This document shows positions 52,086 to 60,045 of a DNA stretch of 64,000 nucleotides, piece after piece. The position numbers and the translations under genes were made by a program. The notes beneath the pieces were generated by a model that ran no database searches, was not told the DNA's origin, and was given only the letters and a program-made list of their open reading frames with translations. The stretch's first letter is position 1. Every line of letters starts with the position of its first letter. Origin of the DNA: Bacteroidales bacterium UBA3289 (lineage in GTDB: Bacteria > Bacteroidota > Bacteroidia > Bacteroidales > UBA932); contig DETL01000028.1 in NCBI GenBank assembly GCA_002361625.1, positions 1 through 64,000 on the forward strand, in the 5' to 3' direction.

Positions 52086-53687
52086 TCAATGCTTGAAGTT
52101 GAAACGGATGTCTGCGGGGATCCTTTCCAGGCCCAGGTTCATGCGGTCGGCATCGTAGTCGGCGTTGAGCCGGGCGTACCGGGCCTCGAACTGCTCGGCG
52201 AAGGCCCGGTCACCGGTGGCCTGCGTCTGGAGCACCAGGGCGGTGAGGTTGGAAAGGGCTTCTTCCATCTTTTTATAATCCAGCGCATACTGTCCGGAAG
52301 GCTTGCGCTGGAAAGCCCCCGCTTCCGCCAGGTAGTTGTAGATGATGATGTTGGCGCGGCCCAGGGCGGCGCCCTCCCCGAAGCGTTCCGAACGGACGAG
52401 GGAGGCGAAGAAGGTGGTCAGGGCGTCTTCCTTGGTGAACAGGTGATGGATATCGACATGCTTCTGCAGCATGCCCACCAGCAGGACGCCGGCGGTATTG
52501 GCTTTCACCTCTTCCAGGGTGGCGGCGGAGCTTCCCAGCGCCTCTTCCACGCTGCCTTTCCCGGTGACGGTCTCTTTCACGCCCAGGCCATGGGCAACCT
52601 CCCGGAAGACAATGTTCCAGAAGAAGGCGTCCGAGGACAGGTGTTCGGCGTAGTCGGCTTCGAGGAGGACCCGGCCGCTGGGGCCGACAATGTGGTTGTA
52701 CTTGGTGTGGATGATGTTCTCCAGCAGGATGGTACGGGTACCCCGGTCCCGCTGGACATCGCTGTCGAAGGGCAGGTTCAGGGCGATGACCTTCACGCCC
52801 GCATTGGCCTTTCCGGCATAGTAGAGGGCGTCGCAGGAGAAGATGTTGGATCCCGCTCCGGGCTGGAAGGTCTTGTAGGCCGGGTCGCCGGGGAGGTCCT
52901 CCTGGAACTCTCCGAGCCGGGAAACGTACTGCATCAGTTCCTGGGTGTGCGCCTCGTTCTTCAGCAGGACGAACGCCTCATAGGACCGTTTGATGCCCAT
53001 CAGCTGGTCGTCCGTCACCTCGTTGGGACCGATCACGAGGTCCATCTTGCTGTCTTCCATGTCCAGCCAGGCCAGGGAGCTCTCGTAATAACGGTCGGTC
53101 TTGAGGGCCTCCGCCTTGCTCAGCAGGTAGGCCGCCACGCTGGGTTTGATCGTGATGTCGGCCGCAGCCTTCAGGTAGTCGGCGATCTTGTCGATGTGCG
53201 CCCGGTAGGCGTCGTGATACCAGACGGCTTCCAGGGAACCGTCGGCACCGCGGCGGACGAGCGTGTAGGGACTGTTCTTGTCGGGGTTGTCCCAGGCGTC
53301 GAATTCTTCCCGGGTCATGTCCGCCGGATAGAATCCCGCGCCGGGAAGGCGGTCGGCGTAGCCGTCCACGAAGGATTTCCCGGTCATGCGGTCCCAGGGA
53401 CCGTAGTTGATCTCGGCGTAAGTACGCTGGACCGGATCGGCAATCCCGTCCAGGAGCCCCTGCCGGTCGCCGAAGTACTGTTCCCAGTAGATGGCGTCCA
53501 CCTCGTCGGCCGCGAAACGGTAGAGGTTCAGTACCTCCTTTCCATTGTCGGTGATCCCGCTGAGGTCGGGGACCTCGATGTCCACGAGGGCGTAGTTCGC
53601 CACGTCGCGGTCGAACGGGGATTTGGTCTGTTGGCACGACACGGCGCACAGCAGCGCCGGAAGGATGAGAATCAGGTGTCTTTTCAT
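52086..53687 (-). CDS. M49-like (DPP III-type) lipoprotein with altered zinc motif, copy A
   Basis: Lipoprotein of 533 residues (lipobox AVSC, MKRHLILILPALLCAVSC). It belongs with the short Bacteroidetes M49-type metallopeptidases, recognisable by YAEINYGPWDRMTGKSF, SKMDLVIGPNEV and the helix GLGVKETVTGKGSVEEAL. Active relatives have HExxH directly before GLG and EExxAD about 25 residues later. Here the first is REVAH (362-366), so the first His is Arg, while the second is EEVKAN (392-397). One of three zinc ligands is therefore missing. It follows the DASS gene by 13 bp and precedes GH3 by 2 bp. It is a paralogue of the protein at 55233-56831. Likely inactive or altered; binding function possible. 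Confidence 0.8.
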   Translation of the reverse strand: MKRHLILILPALLCAVSCQQTKSPFDRDVANYALVDIEVPDLSGITDNGKEVLNLYRFAADEVDAIYWEQYFGDRQGLLDGIADPVQRTYAEINYGPWDRMTGKSFVDGYADRLPGAGFYPADMTREEFDAWDNPDKNSPYTLVRRGADGSLEAVWYHDAYRAHIDKIADYLKAAADITIKPSVAAYLLSKAEALKTDRYYESSLAWLDMEDSKMDLVIGPNEVTDDQLMGIKRSYEAFVLLKNEAHTQELMQYVSRLGEFQEDLPGDPAYKTFQPGAGSNIFSCDALYYAGKANAGVKVIALNLPFDSDVQRDRGTRTILLENIIHTKYNHIVGPSGRVLLEADYAEHLSSDAFFWNIVFREVAHGLGVKETVTGKGSVEEALGSSAATLEEVKANTAGVLLVGMLQKHVDIHHLFTKEDALTTFFASLVRSERFGEGAALGRANIIIYNYLAEAGAFQRKPSGQYALDYKKMEEALSNLTALVLQTQATGDRAFAEQFEARYARLNADYDADRMNLGLERIPADIRFNFKH

Positions 53688-53700
53688 GGTGGCGGATCCT

Positions 53701-55206
53701 CTAGACGATATGCAGCGAACCGGCTGCGAACAGGACCAGGTAACCCAGCACGATGCTGATCAGGCCGATGATGATGCCCATCCGGGCCATGTCCTTCTGC
53801 TGGATGAGATTCGTGGCGTAGGCCAGGGCATTCGGCGGCGTGGAGATCGGCAGGATCATCGCGCTGCTGGAGGCGATGGCCACACCGATCAGGACGGTGG
53901 AAGTGCCGCCCACGGCCGCGAGCTTGTCACCCATGGCCGTGCAGACCACCACGAGGATCGGCATGAGCAGGGCCGCCGTGGCGGAGTGGGAAATCAGGTT
54001 GGACAGGCCGTAGCAAAGCAGGCCGGACAGGAGGACGATCAGCAGCGGCGAGAAGTTGCCGAAGGGGATGGCACGGACCACCAGGGCCGCGAGGCCGGAT
54101 CCGTTCATGGCGTAACCCAGGGCGAAGCCGCCGGCGACCATCCAGATGACCGACCAGTTGATCTCTTCCAGGTCGTATTTGCTGATGATGCCGGCCATGG
54201 CAAAGACGGCGAAGGGAATGAGCGCCACCGTATAGGTGTTGATCCCGGTGAAGGTGTCCAGCATCCAGAGGAGGATGGTGACAATCATCGTGACGATGAC
54301 CAGGGTGGTTTCCTTGCCCCGCTTCATTTCACCGTCGATCTTCAGCTCGATGGTCTTCTGGGAGAAGGGGAACATCTTCTTGATGAGCGTCCAGGCGATG
54401 AGGATCATGATGATCACCAGCGGCACCATGAACAGCATCCACTGGCCGAATCCGATGCCCAGGTTCAGGCCTTCCGGATCGTTCAGGTATTTCAGCGCGA
54501 TGGTGTTGGGCGGGGTGCCGATGGGGGTGCCCATGCCACCCAGGTTAGCGGCGATGGGGATGCTGAGCGCCATGGCGGTGCGGCCCTTGCCGGCCTCGGG
54601 AAGCTGCTTGAAGACAGGCGTGAGGAAAGTGAGCATCATGGCCGTCGTGGCCGTGTTGCTGATGAACATGGAGAACAGGGCGGTCACCAGCATGAAACCC
54701 AGGAGGATGTTCTCACTCTTCTTGCCGAAGGGGGTGAGGAGCACCCGGGCGAGGTGGACGTCCAGGCCGGTCTTGGTGGTGGCGATGGCGAGGACGAAAC
54801 CGCCGATGAAGAGCATCACGACAGGGTCTGCGAAGCTGGCCATGACCTGCTTGTAGCTGAGGAGCTGCCCGGCCGTGTCGGGATTGCAGATCCATTTGAT
54901 TCCCGAATCGGAGGTGCACAGCAGGAGCAGGACCATGATGGAAACCGAGGTCGCCCAGGCGGGGACCAGTTCCAGTACCCACATCAGCGTGGCATAGACG
55001 AAGATGGCGATGATCCGCTGCTGGACCTGCGTAAGTCCGTCGATCCCGAAGGATTCCGTGGGCAGGAACCACAGGATGAGGACGGTGATGGCGACAAAGA
55101 TGAGTCCGAGACTCTTTTTCTTCAGGATGGCGGAGCTGAGTCTGTTTTTCTGACGCAGCTTATGCATTTGTTCAACCAGGTTGAAACCGGTGAAATTCTT
55201 GAACAT
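53701..55206 (-). CDS. DASS-family (SLC13) sodium:anion symporter
   Basis: Inner-membrane secondary transporter of 501 residues with about 11-12 hydrophobic segments. It carries the duplicated sodium/substrate motifs of the divalent anion:sodium symporters: SNTATTAM (about 159) and SHSATAAL (about 400) with the paired PIGTPPNTIAL and PISTPPNALAY turns. Such proteins import C4-dicarboxylates, citrate, sulfate or similar anions. The hydrophilic loop EGEMKRGKETT-like region (about 285-300) is short. It sits between two M49-like lipoprotein genes in one operon (26- and 13-bp gaps) and is divergent from a LysR regulator, so its substrate probably induces the operon. The anion is unknown. Confidence 0.93.
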   Translation of the reverse strand: MFKNFTGFNLVEQMHKLRQKNRLSSAILKKKSLGLIFVAITVLILWFLPTESFGIDGLTQVQQRIIAIFVYATLMWVLELVPAWATSVSIMVLLLLCTSDSGIKWICNPDTAGQLLSYKQVMASFADPVVMLFIGGFVLAIATTKTGLDVHLARVLLTPFGKKSENILLGFMLVTALFSMFISNTATTAMMLTFLTPVFKQLPEAGKGRTAMALSIPIAANLGGMGTPIGTPPNTIALKYLNDPEGLNLGIGFGQWMLFMVPLVIIMILIAWTLIKKMFPFSQKTIELKIDGEMKRGKETTLVIVTMIVTILLWMLDTFTGINTYTVALIPFAVFAMAGIISKYDLEEINWSVIWMVAGGFALGYAMNGSGLAALVVRAIPFGNFSPLLIVLLSGLLCYGLSNLISHSATAALLMPILVVVCTAMGDKLAAVGGTSTVLIGVAIASSSAMILPISTPPNALAYATNLIQQKDMARMGIIIGLISIVLGYLVLFAAGSLHIV

Positions 55207-55232
55207 GGTATCGTTACGCTTGCTTTGGAAGT

Positions 55233-56831
55233 TTATTCATAGGAGAAACGGATGTCCACGGGGATTCCCGCGCTTTCCAGGGCCCGCTTGTCGGACAGGC
55301 TCTCGGGGCCGGCGACACCGTACTTGGTGATCCAGGCCCGGGCCGCGTCGATGTCGCCATGGGCCTGCATGCGGAGGATCTCCGCTCCGACGGCCTCCAG
55401 CGCCTTCCAGGTCTTGTCGTAGTCGATGCTGTAACGGCCGGAAGGATTCCAGGTGATGGCCTTGCTTTCGAGCAGGTAGTTATAGACGATGATATTGGCG
55501 ATGCCCGTGGGGTCCGCCGCGCCGAAACGGGTGGAGCGGATGGTGTTGGTGACGAAGGTCGTGAGGACGTCCTCCTTCTGGAAGAGGGCGGAGATGTGAT
55601 AGGCCTCGGCTTCCTGGGCGCACAGCCAGGCACCCAGCACGTTGGATTTCGCCTTCTCCAGGACCAGGGCCTCGTTGCCCAGGGCCTCGGCGACCGTTCC
55701 CTTCCCATTGACCGTCTCCTTGACGCCCAGACCCTTCGCGATCTCGCGGAATACGATGGTCCAGTAGAACGCGCTGGCGTCCACATGGGGCTGATGGACC
55801 GCCTCCAGCAGCGCGTCGCCTACCGGGTGGACGGTCCGGTTGAATTTCTCTCGGATGATGTTGTCGAAGATGATGGTGCGGGTGCCCAGTTCCTCCTGGA
55901 TTCTCGCGTCATAGGGGAAGTTGATGCCGATGACCTTGAAGCCCGCGTTGGTGTATCCGCTGCAGTAGAGGACGTTGCAGGAGAAAATGTCGGAGTGGGA
56001 TCCCGGGACGAACGCGTGGTCGGCGGGGTCGCCGGGGAGCATGGCCTGGAGCTCCTGTATGCGGGAGGAAAGGGCGTTGAGCTCTTCGGTGCGCTGGAGG
56101 TTCTTCAGGAGCACGTACGCCCCGTAGGACGCCTTGGTCCCGTAGCGGGCGTCGTCCACCGCCTCGATCGGGCCGATCACGAGGTCCATCTTGCTGTCTT
56201 CCATCTCCAGCCAGGCTTTGTAGCTGTCATAGTAATCGTCCGTCTTGAGGCCCTCGATCATTTCGAGAAGGTAGTGCCGGACGCTCTCTTTGATCGTGAC
56301 GTCGGCGGCCCGGTGCAGGTGCTCTTCGATCTTGCCGATGAGATCCGCGTACGCGTCGTGGTACCAGACGGACTTCAGGGTCCCGTCCCCGGCGCGCTCG
56401 ATGAGCGTATAAGGGCTCTTCTTGTCCGGGTCCTCCCATCCGAGGAACTCCTCCTCGGTCATGTCATCGGGATAGAAGCGGGCGCTTTCGGGCTTGTTTC
56501 CGTATCCCGGAAGGAAGGGTTTCCCGTCGATGCGGTCCCAGGGGCCGTAGTTGATCTCCGCGTACAGTTTCTCGGAGGGATCCGTGAGGGACCCGAGGAA
56601 GGCTTCGCCGTCCCCGAAATACTGCTTCCAGTAGATCTTGTCCACTTCGTCAGCGGCCATCCGGTACAGTTTCAAGACCTCTTTCCCGTTGTCGGTGATG
56701 CCCGTCAGATCCGGGGCGGGGATGGTCACCTCGGCGTAATTCTTCACGAGCCTGCCCGTGTCGGTCTGGTTCCGGGTGCAGGAAACCGCGGCCAGGGCGA
56801 GAATCGTCAAAACAGCTGAATAATGCTTCAT
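55233..56831 (-). CDS. M49-like lipoprotein with all zinc ligands replaced, copy B
   Basis: Lipoprotein of 532 residues; the start MKHYSAVLTILALAAVSC (lipobox AVSC) is preferred over a frame extension of 26 codons that crosses the promoter. Strongly similar over its whole length to copy A (for example LTGITDNGKEVLKLYRMAAD against LSGITDNGKEVLNLYRFAAD). The HExxH position reads REIAK (362-366) and the EExxAD position EKAKSN (392-397): both His and the metal-binding Glu are lost. The frame is intact and the rest of the fold is conserved, so it is a maintained pseudo-enzyme rather than a decaying gene. First gene of the operon, 138 bp from the divergent LysR ATG. Confidence 0.82.
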   Translation of the reverse strand: MKHYSAVLTILALAAVSCTRNQTDTGRLVKNYAEVTIPAPDLTGITDNGKEVLKLYRMAADEVDKIYWKQYFGDGEAFLGSLTDPSEKLYAEINYGPWDRIDGKPFLPGYGNKPESARFYPDDMTEEEFLGWEDPDKKSPYTLIERAGDGTLKSVWYHDAYADLIGKIEEHLHRAADVTIKESVRHYLLEMIEGLKTDDYYDSYKAWLEMEDSKMDLVIGPIEAVDDARYGTKASYGAYVLLKNLQRTEELNALSSRIQELQAMLPGDPADHAFVPGSHSDIFSCNVLYCSGYTNAGFKVIGINFPYDARIQEELGTRTIIFDNIIREKFNRTVHPVGDALLEAVHQPHVDASAFYWTIVFREIAKGLGVKETVNGKGTVAEALGNEALVLEKAKSNVLGAWLCAQEAEAYHISALFQKEDVLTTFVTNTIRSTRFGAADPTGIANIIVYNYLLESKAITWNPSGRYSIDYDKTWKALEAVGAEILRMQAHGDIDAARAWITKYGVAGPESLSDKRALESAGIPVDIRFSYE

Positions 56832-56855
56832 TTCAAGTGATTTAAAAAGAATCAA

Positions 56856-56863
56856 CAAAGGTA
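56856..56863 (-). promoter_or_regulatory. Putative -7 box of the M49-DASS-M49-GH3-CE8 operon
   Basis: The complement reads TACCTTTG, a perfect TAnnTTTG match, 24 bp upstream of the ATG at 56831. No clear -33 TTTG, which fits regulation by the divergent LysR protein. GGCAATA (56866-56872) and its complement TATTGCC (56923-56929) in the same region are candidate LysR half-sites. Confidence 0.55.
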
Positions 56864-56941
56864 GTGGCAATAATAGGTTATTTTTATTGACGAATAAGGT
56901 TTCTTTCAATATGATTGATAGGTATTGCCGATAAATATGGC

Positions 56942-56949
56942 TATATTTG
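56942..56949 (+). promoter_or_regulatory. Putative -7 box of the LysR gene
   Basis: TATATTTG, a perfect TAnnTTTG match followed by GC, 19 bp before the ATG at 56969. It is back-to-back with the box at 56856-56863, leaving about 80 bp for regulator binding. Confidence 0.55.
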
Positions 56950-56968
56950 CAGACCGTTTCCTTTCGGT

Positions 56969-57913
56969 ATGGAATTACGCCAGTTAAAGTATTTCGTGGA
57001 GGTAGGGCGGCTGGGGAGTTTCTCCCTGGCGTCCAAGTCCCTTTTCATCACGCAGAGCACCATTTCCCAGCAGATCCATAAACTGGAGGAGGAACTGGGA
57101 GTGGACCTGCTCATACGCGACACGCGGCATGTGGCCCTCAGCGATTACGGCGAGCAGTTCTATCCCTGCGCCGTCCAGGTCCTGGAGGAAGCCCGGGCCG
57201 GGGTGGAGCGGATCCGCGATGTCAAGGCCTTGAAAGTCGGCACGCTCAGCATCGGGGCGACCTACTCCTTCGGCCCGCTGCTCAGGCGGACGGTCCAGGA
57301 CTTCTATAAACAGCACCCGCACATCCGGCTGAACCTGGTCATCACGTCCCAGGAAGAGCTCCGGAAGAGGATGCTGGACCGCGAACTGGACCTGGCGCTG
57401 ACCTACAAGTCGCCGCTCGGGGACGACCGCATGGAATCCCACCTGCTCTTCCAGAGCCGGCTCTGCCTGATCGGCCGCGCCGGGGAACTGGACGGGTGCG
57501 GCAGGGAAGTGTCCGTCCGGGATCTGGCCCGGTTCCCGCTGGCGCTCCCGTCCAAGGGGCTCCAGGCGCGCGACACCCTGGAGAAAGTCCTCCTTTCCCA
57601 GCATGTCGATCTGGATATCCGCCTGGAAATCAACAGCGTACGCTCCCTCCTGGACCTCGTGGCCAACAGCCCGCTGGTGACCATCCTATCGGAAGAGGCC
57701 ATCCAGCAGGTGCAGGGATTCGAGGCCATTCCCATCGCCCATCCCGACGGGCGGATGGACGGTTGTTACCATTACTTGAAGGGAGCCTATCACAAGCGGG
57801 CGGCGCAGAAATTCGTCGAACTCCTGAAGGAAAACAATTCCTTCAACCAGACTTTTTCGGGAGGAAGATTGTCTTCCCCGCGGAACGAAAATTGCGGCAA
57901 ACCGGCGCGATGA
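56969..57913 (+). CDS. LysR-family transcriptional regulator
   Basis: Regulator of 314 residues. MELRQLKYFVEVGRLGSFSL begins the winged helix-turn-helix (SKSLFITQSTISQQIHKLEE, about 22-41). The linker helix and the effector domain (about 90-295, GTLSIGATYSFGPLLRRTV) follow. The frame extends 18 codons upstream across the promoter, so the internal ATG is used. It is divergent from the five-gene operon at 48010-56831, the usual arrangement in which a LysR protein controls the neighbouring operon and itself. The effector domain should bind a small metabolite, possibly the anion carried by the DASS symporter. The last four bases (ATGA) overlap a small downstream open frame. Confidence 0.93.
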   Translation: MELRQLKYFVEVGRLGSFSLASKSLFITQSTISQQIHKLEEELGVDLLIRDTRHVALSDYGEQFYPCAVQVLEEARAGVERIRDVKALKVGTLSIGATYSFGPLLRRTVQDFYKQHPHIRLNLVITSQEELRKRMLDRELDLALTYKSPLGDDRMESHLLFQSRLCLIGRAGELDGCGREVSVRDLARFPLALPSKGLQARDTLEKVLLSQHVDLDIRLEINSVRSLLDLVANSPLVTILSEEAIQQVQGFEAIPIAHPDGRMDGCYHYLKGAYHKRAAQKFVELLKENNSFNQTFSGGRLSSPRNENCGKPAR

Positions 57914-58200
57914 GGATTCTGATGCTTTTTCTCGCCCTTCTGCTGACCTGGCTGCCGGATGGTACGCCGGTTCCGTCACCTTCCCTGGACAAGGATTGGG
58001 TCTGCTGGGAAAACGGGGTGGACATGGACGAGGACGAAGCCATTCTCCGGACGCCGCAGCGCCTGCAGGAGCGCTCCGGTCCCGCACCGAGTCCCATCCA
58101 TACCGCATCGTCCCCTCAGGAAATGCGTGAAATCCGTCTGGAACCCCTTCCTATCTGTTTTGAAAGACAGTGGCTGATGACTTGTCGTCTGCGACTGTAG
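57910..58200 (+). CDS. Small exported protein candidate (96 residues)
   Basis: Open frame of 96 codons that begins in the ATGA overlap with the LysR stop, an arrangement used by clearly real gene pairs in this window. MRILMLFLALLLTWLPDG looks like a signal peptide or membrane anchor. The remainder is proline-rich and acidic (WENGVDMDEDEAILRTPQRL) with a basic end. No family is recognised. Codon usage is similar to the neighbours. It could be a secreted micro-protein or a non-functional read-through frame; 54 bp separate it from the Na/Pi cotransporter. Confidence 0.45.
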   Translation: MRILMLFLALLLTWLPDGTPVPSPSLDKDWVCWENGVDMDEDEAILRTPQRLQERSGPAPSPIHTASSPQEMREIRLEPLPICFERQWLMTCRLRL

Positions 58201-58254
58201 CCCTCGTCCTTTCCCCTGACGAGCAAGTTTTTCCCCTGATTTCAAAACAATTTT

Positions 58255-59931
58255 ATGGATTTAACGGTTATCATTTCTTCTTTGCTGACACTGCTCGCGG
58301 GAATCGGCGTATTCCTCATCGCGTGTCAGATGATGAGCTCCAACCTGGAGGCGGCGAGCTCTGAAAAACTCAAACAACTCTTCTCCAAGGCCTCCGGCAG
58401 CAAACTCCTGGGCGTCGGAATCGGTGCGCTCGGAACGGCCGCCATCCAGAGTTCCGGTGCGACGACGGTCATGACCATCGGCTTCGTCAATGCCGGTATC
58501 ATCTCCCTGGCCCAGGCCGCCACCATCATCTACGGTGCCAATATCGGTACGACGGTGACTGCGCAGATCGTGGCCCTGGGTATGTTCGGCGGGAACTCCG
58601 TCTCGACCAGCGTCATCTTCTCCGCCTTCGCGGGACTGGGCGCGTTCCTGAGTCTCTTCGCCAAGAAGAGCGGCGTCAAGGTCCTGGGCGGCATCCTGGC
58701 CGGTTTCGGACTCTTGTTCGTGGGTCTGGAACTAATGAGCGGGTCCATGGAGTCTTTCGCTGCCCTCGAGGGGGTCAAGACCTTCCTCGCCGGAATCCGC
58801 AACCCGCTCCTGCTGGTGCTGCTCGGCGCTTTGTTCACGGCCATCATCCAGAGTTCCTCGGTGATGACCTCCATCGCCCTCGCCATGGTGGTGACGGGCC
58901 TCATCGGCATCGACCAGGGTATCTACCTCACGATGGGTTCCAACATCGGTTCCTGCGTCGTGGCGGTCATTGCCGGTATCACCAGCGGGACCAACGCCAA
59001 GCGGACCGCCCTCATCCACCTGCTCTTCAATATTTCCGGCGTGGTGCTCTTCATGCTCGCGGCGGCGGTGCTGGGCGGCTTCGGCATCACCTACGGAGGC
59101 CTGTTCAACCAGTTGTTCCCTTCCGCCCCCCAGACCCAGCTCGCCATGTTCCATACCTTCTTCAACACGGTGACGGTGGCGGTGATGCTCCCGCTGACGG
59201 GTGCCCTGGTGGGTCTCGTGATCCGGATGATTCCGGACAAGCCGGTGGTGCAGGACTCCGAGTTCACCCTTCGCTATGTCGATGAAAACATGCTCCGGAC
59301 TCCGCCGGTGGCGGTTTCGCAGGTCAAGCGCGAAATCCTGGACATGGCCGAGACAGCCCTGCTGAACATGGATAGAAGCCTGGAGATGGCCACGCAGCTG
59401 AAGTTCACGGAAAAGAACCTCTTCGAGCGGGACGAGCGGCGGCTCAATTTCATCAACCGCGAGCTGGTCGGTTTCATCGTGCGCCTGAGTGCGAAAAGCG
59501 GCCTGGGAGAGAAAGACCGGGTTTACCTTTCCGGTACCTACCGGAACATCCGCGACCTGGAACGGATCGGAGACTACGCGGAGAACATCGTGGAGTATGC
59601 CGTCGCCCTTGCCGACTCCCATCAGCAGTTCTCTGATGACGCGAAATACGAGATCAGCCAGTTGAAGACCCTGCTTCACCAGCTGTATGACAGTGCGGTG
59701 AAAGCCTACCAGAACGAGAGTCTGGAGGATCTGGCAAAGGCCAATGCGATCGAAGAGGAGATCGACGACTATACGCGGCGGATGGAGGAAGGGCATATCT
59801 CCCGGATGGAGAAAGGCATCTGCACCCCTTCCGTCGGCGCCCAGTACCTGGAACTCTCCTCCAACGCCGAACGGGTGGCGGACCACATGATCAACCTGGC
59901 CAAGTCCATCCGGTCCCTGCCCGCCAAATAA
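58255..59931 (+). CDS. Na+/phosphate cotransporter family protein with PhoU-like tail
   Basis: Inner-membrane protein of 558 residues. Two Na_Pi_cotrans repeats (about 10-150 and 165-310) contain the inverted QSS motifs: AAIQSSGATTVMT (about 62-74) and AIIQSSSVMTSIA (about 198-210), with GANIGTTVTAQ and GSNIGSCVVA in matching positions. The C-terminal cytoplasmic part (about 350-558) is PhoU-like and helical (LERIGDYAENIVEYAVALAD, ERVADHMINLAKSIRS). Such NptA-type proteins take up or export phosphate with sodium. No pst or pho genes lie nearby. A 29-codon membrane micro-ORF follows 24 bp downstream. Confidence 0.94.
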   Translation: MDLTVIISSLLTLLAGIGVFLIACQMMSSNLEAASSEKLKQLFSKASGSKLLGVGIGALGTAAIQSSGATTVMTIGFVNAGIISLAQAATIIYGANIGTTVTAQIVALGMFGGNSVSTSVIFSAFAGLGAFLSLFAKKSGVKVLGGILAGFGLLFVGLELMSGSMESFAALEGVKTFLAGIRNPLLLVLLGALFTAIIQSSSVMTSIALAMVVTGLIGIDQGIYLTMGSNIGSCVVAVIAGITSGTNAKRTALIHLLFNISGVVLFMLAAAVLGGFGITYGGLFNQLFPSAPQTQLAMFHTFFNTVTVAVMLPLTGALVGLVIRMIPDKPVVQDSEFTLRYVDENMLRTPPVAVSQVKREILDMAETALLNMDRSLEMATQLKFTEKNLFERDERRLNFINRELVGFIVRLSAKSGLGEKDRVYLSGTYRNIRDLERIGDYAENIVEYAVALADSHQQFSDDAKYEISQLKTLLHQLYDSAVKAYQNESLEDLAKANAIEEEIDDYTRRMEEGHISRMEKGICTPSVGAQYLELSSNAERVADHMINLAKSIRSLPAK

Positions 59932-59955
59932 AGAATCATCTGAAAGAAACTGACC

Positions 59956-60045
59956 ATGGCCATTCCGGCCATCCTCTACTCGCTGATGATGAACATCGTC
60001 CTGCTGGTCTATGTCTGGCTGGTCCGCCGGAAAGACAGGGCCTAG
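59956..60045 (+). CDS. Membrane micro-protein candidate (29 residues)
   Basis: ATG-to-TAG frame of 29 codons, 24 bp after the Na/Pi cotransporter stop. The peptide begins MAIPAILYSLMMNIVLLVYV and ends WLVRRKDRA: a single hydrophobic helix with a positively charged C-terminal tail, so N-out/C-in topology is expected. Its stop shares the CTAG tetramer (60042-60045) with the convergent reductase gene, exactly as DUF4249 and rodA do at 6946-6949. Size alone does not exclude chance. It may be an accessory subunit of the transporter. Confidence 0.45.
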   Translation: MAIPAILYSLMMNIVLLVYVWLVRRKDRA

